Assembly (NCBI RefSeq): GCF_003573695.1
Contig: NC_039359.1
Coordinates: 119,667,849 to 119,731,848 of the forward strand
Length of the DNA: 64,000 nt
Direction of reading: 5' to 3'
DNA from: Papaver somniferum
Lineage: Eukaryota; Streptophyta; Magnoliopsida; Ranunculales; Papaveraceae
This document shows positions 12,186-22,872 of this stretch, one piece after another (within the stretch, counting starts at the first letter, position 1; the number at the start of each line of letters is the position of its first letter). The notes below the pieces were generated by a model. That model was not told the origin of the DNA. It saw only the letters and a program-made list of their open reading frames with translations, and searched no databases. A program made the translations under genes and the position numbers.

Positions 12186-12850
12186 TTTTGTACTTAAGGT
12201 GGTCAATTTGTCAGCTTGACCATTTTCAGTTCTACAACGGCTGAAACAAAATTATAGAAACCAACTAAAAAAGAAAGCAGAATTTTTGTTTAAACTTTGA
12301 TTGTTTGTACCATGGTCATCTAACCTCTCTGGATGAGCTACATTGTAATATAGTACACCTTCACACCTCCTTTCTATGGGTCATGGCTTATAGGTGTTTT
12401 TTTTTTCTTTTCATTTTTTAACCCAACTGACTCGTCTAAATGCATTTGATTCAAAAATATCTAATAGTAAAGTTACGGAAAACTTTTGAATCCAGTTAGA
12501 TATATGCCCAACTGGAATCCGCATGAGAATTTACTGTGCGAAAGATTGGCTGAAGTATTCAGTGGTCATTGTTAGAGGTTTACCACTCACGCACTAAGCA
12601 GCTGGTACAGCAAAATTAGCAGGGAAATGCAAAGGTGCCAAAACGTCTGCAGAACATATATTATACGAGTGACTCCCATAGTTGACACAACCCATAACTT
12701 GAAGATTGTTATAGGGCCTTGGATTTATGCCTATGCGGCCCATCTATATGTAACTAGGGATTACTTCCAAGCCTATAAATAGAGATTTAAATTTATGTGT
12801 GTTTTCTCTTTGCTAGGAAAAATAATCCAATGAAGGAATAGAAAATGGGG
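12186..12850 (+). other. Kinase 3' UTR and short spacer
   Basis: About 200-250 bases after the stop are AT-rich and probably form the 3' UTR (no single poly(A) signal stands out). The rest to 12850 shows no gene or recognised repeat. Confidence 0.4.
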
Positions 12851-12974
12851 AAATTAGGGGGAGACCCCCACAAAAAAAATAATTTATTGTCAGGTCCACA
12901 ATTAATTTTGGATACCATGACACCCATAAATATTTCTGTGACACCCATAATTATCCGAAATTATTCAAACCTGT

Positions 12975-13672
12975 CTGCATGACGGTTTATGCATCCACAT
13001 GACGTGTTATGCATACTGTTTTTTCAGGGATAACTCGTTATGCATCCTAAATTTTCAGGGGTATAATTGGCAACGCAACTTGGATATAACATATCTAAAA
13101 ATCCGCGCCTTGGAATTTTACAAATTTTATATCGTTGAAAATCTTTTAAAGAGAGCTACGCAACGAGTACAAACAACAATATCAAATTTTTGTTTTTCAC
13201 GAAAAAATCGGAGGTGGTCATCGTTTTAGTGAAAATTTTCGAAAACTGACTGCATATTCATTATGCAGCCTCCAAAAAGATGCATAACGAATTATGCAAC
13301 CATTTTTTCGACTGCATAACAAGTTATGTATCTGCATAACAAAGCTATGCATTTATAACAAGTTATGTAGCCATTGTTTTGGTTGATTTTAGTTCGTATA
13401 GAAAAAATTGATGCATAATGCGTTATGCATCCATATTTAAATGATGCATATCAGGTTATGCATCCATTTTCTCGATGCATAAAAGATTATGCAACAATTT
13501 TCTCGATGCATAATGCATTATGCAGTCATATTTCCGGATGCATAACAGGTTATGCATCCACTTTCATGACTGTATAACATGTTATGCAGATATTATTATA
13601 GGTGCATAACAAGTTATGCAACCTTGTTTTTTTTGTTGGTTTCAATACTAAGAAAAAGTTATCTGCATAACG
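12975..13672. repeat. Palindrome array TGCATAAC-NN-GTTATGCA
   Basis: More than ten near-palindromic 18-mers of the form TGCATAAC, two variable bases, GTTATGCA (with sequence drift) occur every 30-45 bases, separated by T-rich spacers such as CCATTTTCTCGA. Dyad symmetry is kept even where single bases have changed. The short ORFs crossing this block are repeat artefacts. Confidence 0.88.
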
Positions 13673-13799
13673 TAGATATTATTTCCTTCATCAAACCACT
13701 CATCTCTACTCATTTAATAGTTTGTAAACATTCATCCTTAAAAGTGCGTGGCAACCATTTACAGTCCGTGCAAAATTTAACACCAAATTCAATAAACAA

Positions 13800-14270
13800 G
13801 TACTACACTGTAAAAAAAAGGGTCTCCTGCTGCTTACGTTTGATGATGAAATCGCGTTGCATATAGCGATAGATAATGAACGGTGGAGTTTTGCACAAGA
13901 GCTTGTGAAACTCATGACCCCTGAAACCCAGGAAATGAAGGATAACGCAAATTGTACAGAACTTCATGGAGCTGCCTTATATGGAAATGTCAAAACTGCC
14001 GAGGCAATAGTAAGAAAGAATCCAAAACTTATCCAGATGGGCGATGATAAAGACCTAATACCACTCCAAACTGCTATTATATATATTTCAACTGGACAAA
14101 AAGAGACGTTAAGTATCTTTAATATGTGACTAAGCCTGAACACCCAAGTCCATTATCTGATACATATGGTGTTGAGATGTTGTGAAAGTGCAATCGAATA
14201 CGGATTCTACGGTGTGTTGGAAAAACTAATAGTCAAAAAAACCTGCAGACCAACAATCTCTCACTGCATC
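13800..14270 (+). pseudogene. Captured fragment of an ankyrin-repeat (ACD6/ITN1-like) gene
   Basis: From about 13806 the frame reads LLLLTFDDEIALHIAIDNERW, then ELHGAALYGNVKTAEAIV and MGDDKDLIPLQTAI, which are ankyrin-repeat consensus motifs (ALHIA..., LHGAALYGN...) typical of plant ankyrin-transmembrane proteins. The open frame ends with a TGA near 14127. Further ankyrin-family sequence (HPSPLSDTYGVEML, then AIEYGFYGVLEKLIVKK) continues to about 14265 in shifted frames with a stop, so the copy is broken by at least two frameshifts. No promoter, start or C-terminal membrane part is present. It lies inside the TGCATAAC element between the array and the G-poor block, as expected for a transduplicated host gene piece. 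Function is unlikely. Confidence 0.8.
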
Positions 14271-14950
14271 CATAACTAGCAGACTCCATTTGAGCACCAC
14301 AATCAGTTCATTCTTCCCCTAACTCCAACAACATCTCAGCACAAACACTACCAAATCTACAATTTAAAATCAAAGAAAACCCATCTATTCATTTCTCAAT
14401 TACCTGCAACAAAAACCCCATTCCTTGTTCAATTTCAGATTCTCCAAAACCTCCATCAATCTCTCGAATCTTCTCATATAACGTCGAATCAGAACTAAGC
14501 CATCTTTGTAACATATCCAATGATCTTTACAAGCTACAATTTGAACTCGTAGAGAAACCCACTCTTTCTGCAATATCAAATCCTCTTTCTTCCATCTCAA
14601 ATTCAGTAGCAGCACCAGTTTCGTTATTCACTCATCATCAACAACTGATAATCATCTTCCTGTTCTTCTCGGAAAATTGCAAATCCAACCACTGATTTCT
14701 CGAATTGAACCATAACCCAACTTCCTGGATCTCTCTAGCCTCACAATAATCCTCTTAACCTCTTCCATCTTCTCCTTCATGGCATCAGATTACTCTCTCA
14801 ATCGAGTTGAATCTTGTCCGATAAATTTAGACCTAGCTTTCAGAAATGGAGTACAAATATCGTCTAGGTTAAATTTCTTCCTAATCTTCTCTGATTTCAC
14901 TCAATAATCCATGAAACGGACTCCATATTTGATCAACAAAAACCTTTCCT
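14271..14950. other. G-poor block of TGCATAAC element copy 1
   Basis: The plus strand is strongly depleted in G (mostly C, A and T), ending in a purine-rich run at 14940-15020. Copy 2 has the same kind of block at 35990-37540. ORFs here are unlike known proteins. Confidence 0.5.
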
Positions 14951-15142
14951 TGATTAAAAGAGAAGACGAAGGAGAGGAAGCCACGGGAAAAAAGAAAAAA
15001 AAAGAAGAAGGGGAGAAATAGTTTTCAAAAATATATGGTGTGAGAAAAAGTTAACCCCTGAAAATGGGTGCGCGCCTGAAGAATTCCTCCTATGGGTTTC
15101 ACAGTGTCCAAAATCTGAAAATGGGTGTGGTAGTAGTTTTCA

Positions 15143-15940
15143 CGTATAAAATTACATTCAAACATTAAGAAGGCTTGGTGGTACATTTAGCCATTCACCT
15201 AAGTTTTTAACAATTCTAATGTATTTAGCTGCAACATGAGATACAATAGTAAAATTCCTTTTAAGAAATTCAACCTTAGCTTAACTGAATCCATTAAATA
15301 AATGATGACATTCATCTAAAATGGTACCATTAAACCAACAAAGCTAGTTATTATTAAAGTTTAAATAATCTACTAGTGGCTTTGCATCACTGATGAGACA
15401 GACTCTATGTTTGTTCAGAGATTGCGCCCATTTTCCAGCTTCAAGTAAAGCATGACTCTTGGCCTCCTCAGCGTTCCTCGCTATTCCATGAATGAGTTTG
15501 CACCCAATAAAGGTACCTGAAAAGTCATACATCACAAGTCCAACACCAGACGGATTACGAAAATGTTGTACATCTCCTACTTCCTTCCCCCACTATTTTC
15601 CCCGCCTATGTGTCAAACATTTGTTGGTTAAATACAATAATAATGAGACCCCTTTCTAACCTCAATCCAGGGATCAAGGGTTAAGAATGAGGACATCTAA
15701 TGGGGGAAGGGAGCGGGGGAAATGTAGCACTTCCGGAAAGATTAGTATCTTTGTCATGGGAAGCCATCACAATCGACTAAGACACATTTAGTAGGTAGTA
15801 GATCCCTTAAAATATCATTGAAGTTCCTATTCACAAGTTGATTATTCACATTATTAATAGATGAGATTATAGGATTAAGAAATTCAGCGGAGTTTACAAC
15901 TAGCTTAAAAGCATTTTCTCCGTGCTAAGATATTTAAAGG
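15143..15940 (-). pseudogene. LINE fragment: RNase H-like C-terminal domain
   Basis: On the minus strand the frame (15535 down to 15344) begins MMYDFSGTFIGCKLIHGIAR and continues through AEEAKSHALLEAGKW and DAKPLVDYL, the RNase H-like domain that ends plant L1-type LINE polyproteins. Upstream (15770-15940) the frame reads LRDLLPTKCVLVDCDGFP, the start of the same domain (expected pattern VNCDGSF), then is cut by a small MITE. The piece joins in order to the zinc-finger part at 22000-22830 once the transposon at 15941-21999 is removed. It has stops and frameshifts and is dead. Confidence 0.8.
15561..15757. mobile_element. Small MITE-like insertion in LINE
   Basis: The left end (TACATCTCCTACTTCCTTCCCCC) and the reverse complement of the right end (TACATTTCCCCCGCTCCCTTCCCCC) are imperfect inverted repeats about 30 bp long. 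The block splits the LINE RNase H frame between DCDGF and SGVGLVMYDF. A target duplication is not clear, so exact edges are uncertain. Confidence 0.5.
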
Positions 15941-16174
15941 ACTCTATTGTTGGGACTTTAGGGGAGAGAGAATTTGGGGGCTTAAAATACTAAGTGAAAC
16001 CCAAATGTTATAGGGGGAGATCAGATGTATGTAAAAGTTTAAAAATACCCTCTATAATTTTAATTTATCCCCATTCTACCCTCTCATTAACTTCCTAATC
16101 TAATTAAAAAAAAAAAACTGAAAAACGGAAAAATCATTAAAAGAAAAAACCGTAGCCCCCATTCCTTCTTATTC

Positions 16175-16260
16175 TCCCCCTCCTCCTTCTTCTTCTTCTT
16201 CTTCTCATATTCTTTTTTCATTTTTCTTCTTTTCTTCTTCCATTCTTCGTTTTCCAACGA
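16175..16260. repeat. CTT/TTC-rich microsatellite
   Basis: A TTC-rich simple-sequence tract upstream of the plant-mobile-domain reading frame. In this position it may be part of the leader of that gene. Confidence 0.7.
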
Positions 16261-16314
16261 TTAATCGTCGATTCAAAAAAAATTCTTCGTCGATTAAACT
16301 CATTCTATAAAACC

Positions 16315-19300
16315 ATGAAACCTAAGGAACATTTAGTCCAATCTTCGTCGAATCAACCACCCACTGAAGCAGAGAAACCAACTTCATCAAATGAAGTAGA
16401 AACTGAAGATCAAGAAGAAATGAATGAAGGAGATGCAGCAGCCGCCGCGAGTCCTGATATGACAGCAATAAGGTATGAATTTCAAAACCCACTCTTTATC
16501 TAAGCGTTTGACTGATTATTCTGTTGGTTTTGAGAATTTTAGGTCTGAAAAAAAAAGTTTCTGAAACTGATTACGGCTAGGAGCTCTTTTATTCCCATCC
16601 ATTTATATGTTACACGGTTGGGATATGGTTAAACACCCAACCGTTTGTCTGATTTACGGTTGGGATATCTTTGAACTCCCAGCCGTAATACATGCGTTGC
16701 ATACGAGATTCAGAAATCCTATCCGCAATAAGTTTTATACGGCTAGGTTATTCCTAGCCATATATTCTCATGTGTTCGAATTTTTTTAGCGGTAATAGTT
16801 ACGTCTAGCTCCTTCTGTTCGAAACTGTGGTTCCTGACCGTCATATTAAGTTTCCCAGCCGTTTATAAATTACGACTTGGAATTTCCTAGCCGTATATAG
16901 TCATATGCTGAATATCAAACCAGTTGTATATACACGTATAGGTGTTCCCATCCGTTATTTGTATTTCGGATGGATCGCTAATTTAGTTTCTCAGCCGTTT
17001 TCGCTTTACGGATTAGAGTTTCCTAGACGTTTGTTTTACGGATAAATCGATTACTAATTTTCCCATTTGTTATGTTTGTTGCGTCTTGGTTTATCCAATT
17101 ATCCTAGCCGTTTTAGTTGTTACGGTTTGGTTGTGTTAAAATATCCCAGCCGTTTTTGCTTATATACTTTGGGTTTTTGGCTTTGAATAGAGGAAAAGAA
17201 AAGAAGAAGAAAAGATCACAAGAAGTAACACCTCGTAGTGACCCGACTCCGCAACCTCGTCATGCAAAATCATTGGGTGCAAACGCAAGGAATGTAAGTG
17301 CAATTGTGGCTGCTGGAGATGGAGATGGTGGAGATGCAAGTGGATTTGTGGATGTTGGAGATGGAGATGGAGGTGTTGGAGATGGAGGTGTTGGAGATGA
17401 AAGTGTAATTGTGGATGTAGGTGGTGGAGATGCAAGTGTAGTTGTGGCTGCTGGAGATGGAAGTGAAGTTGGCAGTTCTAGTGGTGCTGCTCTTGATAAA
17501 GGTAAAGCAGTGGCTAAGAATGACAAGAAGGATGGAAAGAAGAAGTATCCACCAAAGGATAATGCAAGAGACATCATTGATGCCATGGAGTTTTTACCTA
17601 AAAAGAAGAATGGGAGACCTTGGGGTTCGCCAAGAGATCGTTCCGTCTTGATTGGTTAGGAGTCATCATAGGCTACTAGAGTCTGTGCCGCAAAGGTAAT
17701 AAATCAAATTTAATATATGTTGTTTTCAGTTTATTGTGGATATTCAATCGTAACAACCAAAATTTTATATTATTTGTAGTTTCCTGATAAAGCGGTTCCT
17801 AAACTAAAGCACCAACAACCAAGGTTTTGGCCGTTGGAGGGTGAGCATCCAGAGCATCCAGATGTGGTAGCTTTGGTAAAAGCTTTGGGGTTATGGTCCG
17901 GAATCGAGGCGCTGTAGAAGTCGTATGATTTTGTGACAGTTTGTACTTTTAGAGAAAGATTCTGGCTCGAAACCATGAGTTTCCAACTCCTATTCGGAGA
18001 GATGACTATGACTCCAGATGATGTGAAGGAAATCAACGGTCTTTCTTTTGAAGTAAAGGTTGTGTATGAGGGTTTCAACAGTACTCTACCTTATGAAGAG
18101 CTTTATGTTTTGGCTAATCAATGTCTTGGATGGAGCAAAGATCAAGCGGAAGAAGAGTTTGGGATTGGTTATGGAGCCCCTCCCAGAGCTAAAAGGGAAA
18201 TTAGAGAAGCGGGCGAAGATTATGAAACAATTAATAAGTCAAGGAAGATTAACCTGGTTCGTCTGAGGGAGCAGTTTGAAGATTCTGACCGTAAGACCAG
18301 GAATGGACAGATCGTGATGGACGAAGAAAGAGCTAGACATACGGCTATAGCTTACTTGTTGCACGCTCTTGGGACCGTCTTTTTTCCAGATTTCTCAGGA
18401 AATAAGGTCAATGCTTGTTCTTTGCAGTGGTTGAAGACTCTCAGTCGCGATCCGGAAAAAAAAGAGGTTCCTAGGTACTCGTGGGGCACCGCCCTCCTTT
18501 CTAGTGTGATGGATAATCTTTGCAAAGCTTCTAGGTGGAACATAACACAAATTACGGGTTGTGTTGCTCTTATCCAGGCATATTTTTGTGTTAATATAAC
18601 AAATGTTGGTTTATTTTACTTTTATTTTACTTTTCTGTTAATTGATTAATTTTTGTTCCGTAGTCATGGGTTTACGACCATTTCAAATTCTTGAGGCCTA
18701 CTCAGGATAAAAAATGGCCTCTAGAAAAACCTACAGGAGGAAGATACCCCTTTAACGGGACCCAACACAAGGATAAGGAGAACGAAATGGTCGAAATGAG
18801 GATAAAATTGGATGCTTTGACAACTGATGATGTGAACTTTGATCCATATTTGAAACTTGATGCGGATGGAGATGAGGAATTTGGTGATAGAGTATTTTCT
18901 AATGTGGCGACCTATACGGGACCTTTGTTTAATTCAATCGGGTTCGTCATTTTGGATCCTCGTAGAACGCTCCGCCAATTAGGTTTTGCCCAGAAAATTT
19001 TACCTTAAGAATCTCGTTTTCCACTGAGCGTAGCCAACTCCATATTTAAAGACAAAGATGTTAGATTGAAGTATGCAACTGCAATAGCTCTGTCGGTCGA
19101 AGATTGGAATGCTCGTTCCCAACCAGCAAACCAAATGAGTAGAAGAGCTCTTGAAGCTGCTCATGGGACATCCGAAGTGGATGCCAATTAAATGAAATGA
19201 TATCAAGAATGGGCTCATCCTTATGTGGAAAATTTGGATCCCGAGGCGCAGAGATATTTGAAGAAAGCGGCGAAAGAGAGTTCAAAATCAGCGTACGAGA

Positions 19301-19902
19301 TAAATGAACAAAATGAATGGGAGAAGATGGTGGTACGTATACTACTAATTATGTTTATAAATGTTTTTTTTTTGTTGATTACCTATGAATAAGTTTATTT
19401 GATATAAAAAATAGGTTGAACGAGTTAATTGGGTGTCCAAGGACATCACCTGTATGATTGATTCGAGTGAGTAGTTAACCGTCCCTGAACTGAGATTACG
19501 TCGAATCGAGTCCAAGGCATAATACTCCATGAGAAATGAGGTTTATATCCTCAAGAAGATGATCGATCAAGGATAAATAAGAGGTCTAGTTATCCTTCTT
19601 CTAGCGACGACTCGGATACTCCCTCCCGTGAGAAAGCTCCATCAAAGCAAGGAAAAGGCGGCAAAAAAGGAGGCCGTGCTGGAACAAGTGCTCAAGCTGG
19701 ATCAAGTGCTCGAGGTGGAAAAAAAGAAGGCCGTGGTGGAACAAGTGCTGCTCGAGGTGGACGTGGTGGAGGTAAAAAGGCTCCCAATCAAGCTGGTAAG
19801 GGAAAAGGAGGTAAAAAGGCTAGAGTTGTAGAACCAGTTGTTGAACATGACGATTTGGATGACTTTTTACAAGAGTCTTCTGGGGAGGAATCAAGTGAAT
19901 GA
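16315..19902 (+). pseudogene. Transposon-borne plant-mobile-domain (MAIN-like) protein gene
   Basis: Exon 1 is 16315-16472, exon 2 17191-17695, exon 3 from 17780 to about 18580, followed by further exons to TGA 19902. The protein starts MKPKEHLVQSSSNQPPTEAE, has a Lys-rich patch, a Gly/Asp/Val repeat (GDGDGG words, 17300-17460) and then the plant mobile domain: RERFWLETMSFQLLFGEMTM followed by TPDDVKEINGLSFE (from about 17945), with the usual W-x-Y-x-HF motif after the next intron (about 18665). It ends in a Gly/Lys/Arg-rich basic tail (about 19640-19840) and an acidic end (DDLDDFLQESSGEESSE). Stops at about 17656, 17668, 17914, 19006 and 19188, and a frameshift near 19575, kill it. Such domains occur in host MAIN/MAIL proteins and in plant transposons; here the surroundings favour the transposon form. 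The biochemical role is unknown. Confidence 0.75.
16560..17155. repeat. Hairpin array ACGGTTGGGA/TCCCAGCCGT inside intron 1
   Basis: Modules such as ACGGTTGGGATA, about 9-12 bases, CCCAACCGT repeat through the first intron of the plant-mobile-domain gene, separated by 10-50 bases. Cores vary (GGCTAGG/CCTAGCC, GGCTGGG/CCCAGCC), but the two arms of a module tend to match. Confidence 0.85.
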
Positions 19903-20040
19903 CAATCTACTCGCTTTTTTCATGAATATTTTGTTATCTAAGCCTTTGACATTTTACTGTTTTCGTTCTTTGGTTAAGGATTGAGATGGATGGATTTTTA
20001 TAACTTCGCATTTACGAATTAATGTTAGTCTTTCAACATC
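19903..20040. other. 3' region of plant-mobile-domain gene
   Basis: AT-rich sequence after the stop at 19902 and before the second hairpin array, probably the 3' UTR. Nothing else is seen. Confidence 0.3.
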
Positions 20041-20054
20041 ATTGTGTTTAATAT

Positions 20055-20655
20055 TGTTTTTTTCAGGCATTTTCGGCTAGGTCGTAACTTCACAAAACCT
20101 AGCCGAAAATTCCTATAAATGTTGAAAAATAAGCTTTCATAGCCGTAAAACTGAAAACGGTTAGAAACTGCCAGCCGTAAGTTCCCTTATGGTCAGGAAA
20201 CCTATCCGCATGCTGTTTACGGTTGGGAAAAACATAGCCGTTTTTTGGTCTATATTACCTGAACTACAATGACTCATGTTTTCGGATAGGTGTCCAAGCC
20301 GTGCCATAATGACGGTTAGGTTCTATATCCGTGAATGTGTTTACGTCTTGGTCGACCTAGACAGTTCCTAGCCGTTACACAGGTTACGGTTCGGAAACCC
20401 ATCTGTAGCCGCTAACGGTTAGGACTTTCCCAGCTGTATAGTATTCTGGTAAACCACAAAAAAAGGCTCTTAGAAACGGCTACATATCCATGCCGTAATT
20501 CCCTCCACGGACAAGAATCCCATCCGTTTATCTGACTAAAGCAAAAAATCAGGTTTACGGCCAGGAACCCCAACCGTAACTCTGGCAGACCACCAACTCT
20601 GCAGGTCATATGGTATTACGGCTGGGTATGCCTTGAATTTCCCAGCCGTAAGTAT
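20055..20655. repeat. Hairpin array ACGGCTGGGA/TCCCAGCCGT, second block
   Basis: About a dozen inverted modules of the family seen at 16560-17155 (for example GGCTAGGTCG...CCTAGCCG and ACGGCTGGGTAT...CCCAGCCGTA). It separates the two genes of the element. Confidence 0.85.
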
Positions 20656-20828
20656 CTAAAATTTCACTTGTACCACTTCAAATTGGCTAGTTTTTTGAAT
20701 TTTGAAAAATATATCCGTTGGAAGACTGATCTATAGAAGGTACAAACTCATTTAAACTTGAAATAATTCAACTACCTCTATATAACCACCCATTCCAAAT
20801 CAAAATCACACCTTCTACATCAATATTC

Positions 20829-21255
20829 TCTACCAGAACTCCAACAAACTCAATACAATGTACTCCCAACTTCACATTGGAAGAAGACTTATCTCTTTGC
20901 AAAAATTTTATATTATGCTATCCAAAGAAGGGAGATGAACGAAAGAAACGTGGTTTACCAAGTCAATCGTATTGGAGTAATATTTTCGAGAATTTTTGTA
21001 GTGAAACAGGTAACACTAACAATCGCGATGGGGTTGAATTGTATCTTCGATTTTCAGACATACACAAAAAAAGTGGAAGAATATATGGCTCTACGTCGTA
21101 TGTGCAACCAACTTCGACTTAGAGGTGAGACTGAGAGAGAAGTCGCAGCTCAAGCTAAGAAATAATGGAGAAAATGGAAAGGTTATGATTTCAATTTGGA
21201 AGCTCAATTCGCCATCATCAAAGACTTCTTAATACATCGAAAGGGATGTTATTAA
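20829..21255 (+). pseudogene. SANT/trihelix-like protein with NAM-associated-type end
   Basis: The frame from about 20829 reads NFTLEEDLSLCKNF, SYWSNIFENFC, then RDGVELYLRFSDIHKK. After a +1 frameshift near 21060 it continues as KKVEEYMALRRMCNQLRL and EREVAAQAKK, a stop, and WRKWKGYDFNLEAQFAIIKDF to TAA at 21253. The pattern (acidic start, Leu-Cys segment, W-x-x-IFENF, then K-G-x-x-F-N-x-E-x-x-x-x-I-x-K) is that of SANT/Myb-like DNA-binding proteins with the NAM-associated C-terminal domain found in many plant DNA transposons. No ATG is evident in frame at the start, and at least one frameshift and one nonsense mutation are present. A DNA-binding role, perhaps on the hairpin arrays on either side, is inference. 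Confidence 0.6.
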
Positions 21256-21384
21256 AACCATCTTTGTAATAGGGATATATCAAGCATTTAATGAGTCTTA
21301 TTATGATATAGTTAGTGAATATATTAGTAATTTTCAGTCGTATTAAGAATTCATGTTGAATCACAAAAATCCTCAACTTTCAAA

Positions 21385-21610
21385 TCTAATTACGGCCGGG
21401 AATGTTTTGTAAACCCATCCGTTTTGCAGACTCAGGTTATTCAGGGAAGAATAACGGCCAGAAGTTCATAAATTCCTGTCCGTTTTATGTAATTGCGGCT
21501 GGGAGTTCCTTATTTCCCAACCGTTTTCTGCTGTTATGTCTGGGAATTTATAATATCCCAACCGTTGTGTTTATTATCGGCCAGGTCGACAAGTTTATCC
21601 AGCCGTTATG
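21385..21610. repeat. Hairpin array ACGGCCGGGA/TCCCAACCGT, third block
   Basis: Modules TACGGCCGGGAATG...CCCATCCGT, ACGGCCAGAAG...CTGTCCGT, GCGGCTGGGAG...CCCAACCGT and CGGCCAGG...CCAGCCGT lie between the SANT-like gene and the right AT-rich end, mirroring the left block. Confidence 0.82.
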
Positions 21611-21999
21611 GCAAAAAATACCAGATTTTTTTCCAAATTTTCGACGGATTTGAACTGATAAAATTGATGTGGGGAGTTGATTATAAGGTTATCTTGAGTT
21701 TTGTGATAAAGGATTTCGTTATTTGTCTTCAAAATTTGTCAAAAATTTTGTCAAATTTTTTCACCAAAATCACCATTTTCCCTTCTTTAAAACTTAAAAA
21801 TATCATGTTTTGATTTGTATAGATTAATGTTTTCATTAGCCTAATCGATTCACTAAGAATGATTGTTAGCTTAATCAATTTAATTAAGGGTAGATTAGAC
21901 ATTAGAGAAAAATATAGATAAGGGGTCATATAGGTTGTTATTTCATGACCCCAAAAAACCCCTAAAAACCCACCCTTTTAAGCCTGAACAATAGGATTC

Positions 22000-22830
22000 T
22001 ATTTAAAAGCTTTATTTTGAAAGATGTGAAAACATCTTTCTCTCCATATAGACGATTGTGAATACTGCCAGGGCCTTGTCCTTTAGATGAGTAACATATA
22101 GTCATTGGATAATCCAATCTCTAATATTGAGATTCCTGTTGCAGTCTTGTGTAATAAGATTACTATAAGGTGTTGCAGACCATACACATCTCGCAAAAGC
22201 ACAATGCATAATAATATATTCAGCACACCAACCCCTAAATTACACATATAACAAGTAGAATCATGATTATTTTATCTACATTTTATCTATTAAGGAGCAA
22301 CCTAGACGGCTGAGTATTTTCATGACACTTTCGTAAAAAAATTTAAACTTTAAGAAGAATATTTAACCTCCACAAATCTTTATAGATAAAAGTGTTAGGG
22401 TTAGCACTATGCATGAATGCAGCATAACCAGAAATGACCTTATAAGACGATTTAAACAAAAGCAAACCATTTTTACCATATGACCAAATAAGTCTATCAT
22501 GACAAACATAGGAGGTTCTCAAACTAAGAATTTTCCGAGCATTATGACCATCTCAACTTTCCAGGTATTAGTGTCTTTGTCTATAAAATTAGAAACAAAG
22601 TAGTTTGGATTAGGTTCAGCTACATGAAGAGGTCGAGTGGCATTAGGAAACCAATTGTCTTGAAAGGCTAATATGTTATCACTATTTCTAAAGCTCCAAA
22701 CCTCCTAGTGAGAGTTATTCCTAATAAAATATAGACATCTAGCTATACTTTTCCAAACATAAGAACCATCTTTTTTAGAAAAAAATAATTTTTTTGACAC
22801 GATAAGCAGTGATTAAAGGGCTCCTAACCC
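22000..22830 (-). pseudogene. LINE fragment: zinc-finger region after reverse transcriptase
   Basis: On the minus strand the frame includes CYMCNLG and, one frame over, HCAFARCVWSATPYSNLI followed by RNLNIRDWII, the C-x2-C...H...FAR-x-VW zinc-binding motif (zf-RVT) that sits between reverse transcriptase and RNase H in plant LINEs. Further upstream (22830 side) comes GSYVWKSI, which normally precedes it. The order with 15143-15940 is correct for one LINE split by the 15941-21999 transposon. Several stops and frameshifts are present. Confidence 0.75.
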
Positions 22831-22872
22831 AAAAAAAAAAAAATAAAGAAAGAAAGAAAGAAAAAAATAAAA
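22826..22872. repeat. A-rich / GAAA microsatellite
   Basis: A run of A followed by several GAAA units lies at the junction between two minus-strand LINE pieces. On the minus strand it would read TTTC, so it is not a LINE poly(A) tail. Confidence 0.75.

Larger units (their letters stand above)
12851..15142 (+). mobile_element. TGCATAAC-array element, copy 1, with captured gene fragment
   Basis: The left end AAATTAGGGGGAGACCCCC, the next 300 bases (including the words CCGCGCCTTGGAATTTTAC and AATATCAAATTTTTG) and the palindrome array are shared with 35038 onward. The right end shares ATGGGTTTCACAGT and TTTTCAC with the end at about 39039. The order is left end, palindrome array, ankyrin-gene fragment, G-poor CT/CA-rich block, right end. 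No transposase is seen. The class is unresolved: I found no clear terminal inverted repeat or target duplication, so edges are set by comparing the two copies. Confidence 0.65.
15941..21999 (+). mobile_element. 6-kb DNA transposon with plant-mobile-domain and SANT-like genes
   Basis: The left end reads ACTCTATTGTTGGGACTTTA and the right end, reverse-complemented, GAATCCTATTGTTCAGGCTTAAAA; they share CTATTGTT-(G/C)-(G/A)-G-(A/G)-CTT. The flanks TATTTAAAGG (15931-15940) and TATTTAAAAG (22000-22009) are a 9-of-10 direct repeat, as made by Mutator-like elements. The insertion splits a minus-strand LINE whose domains line up across it, independent evidence for the borders. The order inside is AT-rich end, first exon, hairpin array in intron 1, plant-mobile-domain gene, hairpin array, SANT-like gene, hairpin array, AT-rich end. 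No classical transposase with a DDE motif was recognised. Both genes carry nonsense mutations, so this copy is not autonomous. Confidence 0.75.

Noticed and set aside
12975..13672. CRISPR-like spacing of the TGCATAAC palindromes
   Set aside because: Units are degenerate palindromes with similar spacers in a plant genome; there is no identical repeat, no unique spacers and no cas gene.
12999..13915. ORFs across the TGCATAAC array and around 13579-13866
   Set aside because: They are repeat artefacts or wrong-frame readings of the ankyrin fragment.
17160..17586. Two overlapping minus-strand ORFs (His/Leu-rich and Ser/Pro/Thr-rich)
   Set aside because: They are antisense shadows of the Gly/Asp/Val repeat of the plant-mobile-domain gene.
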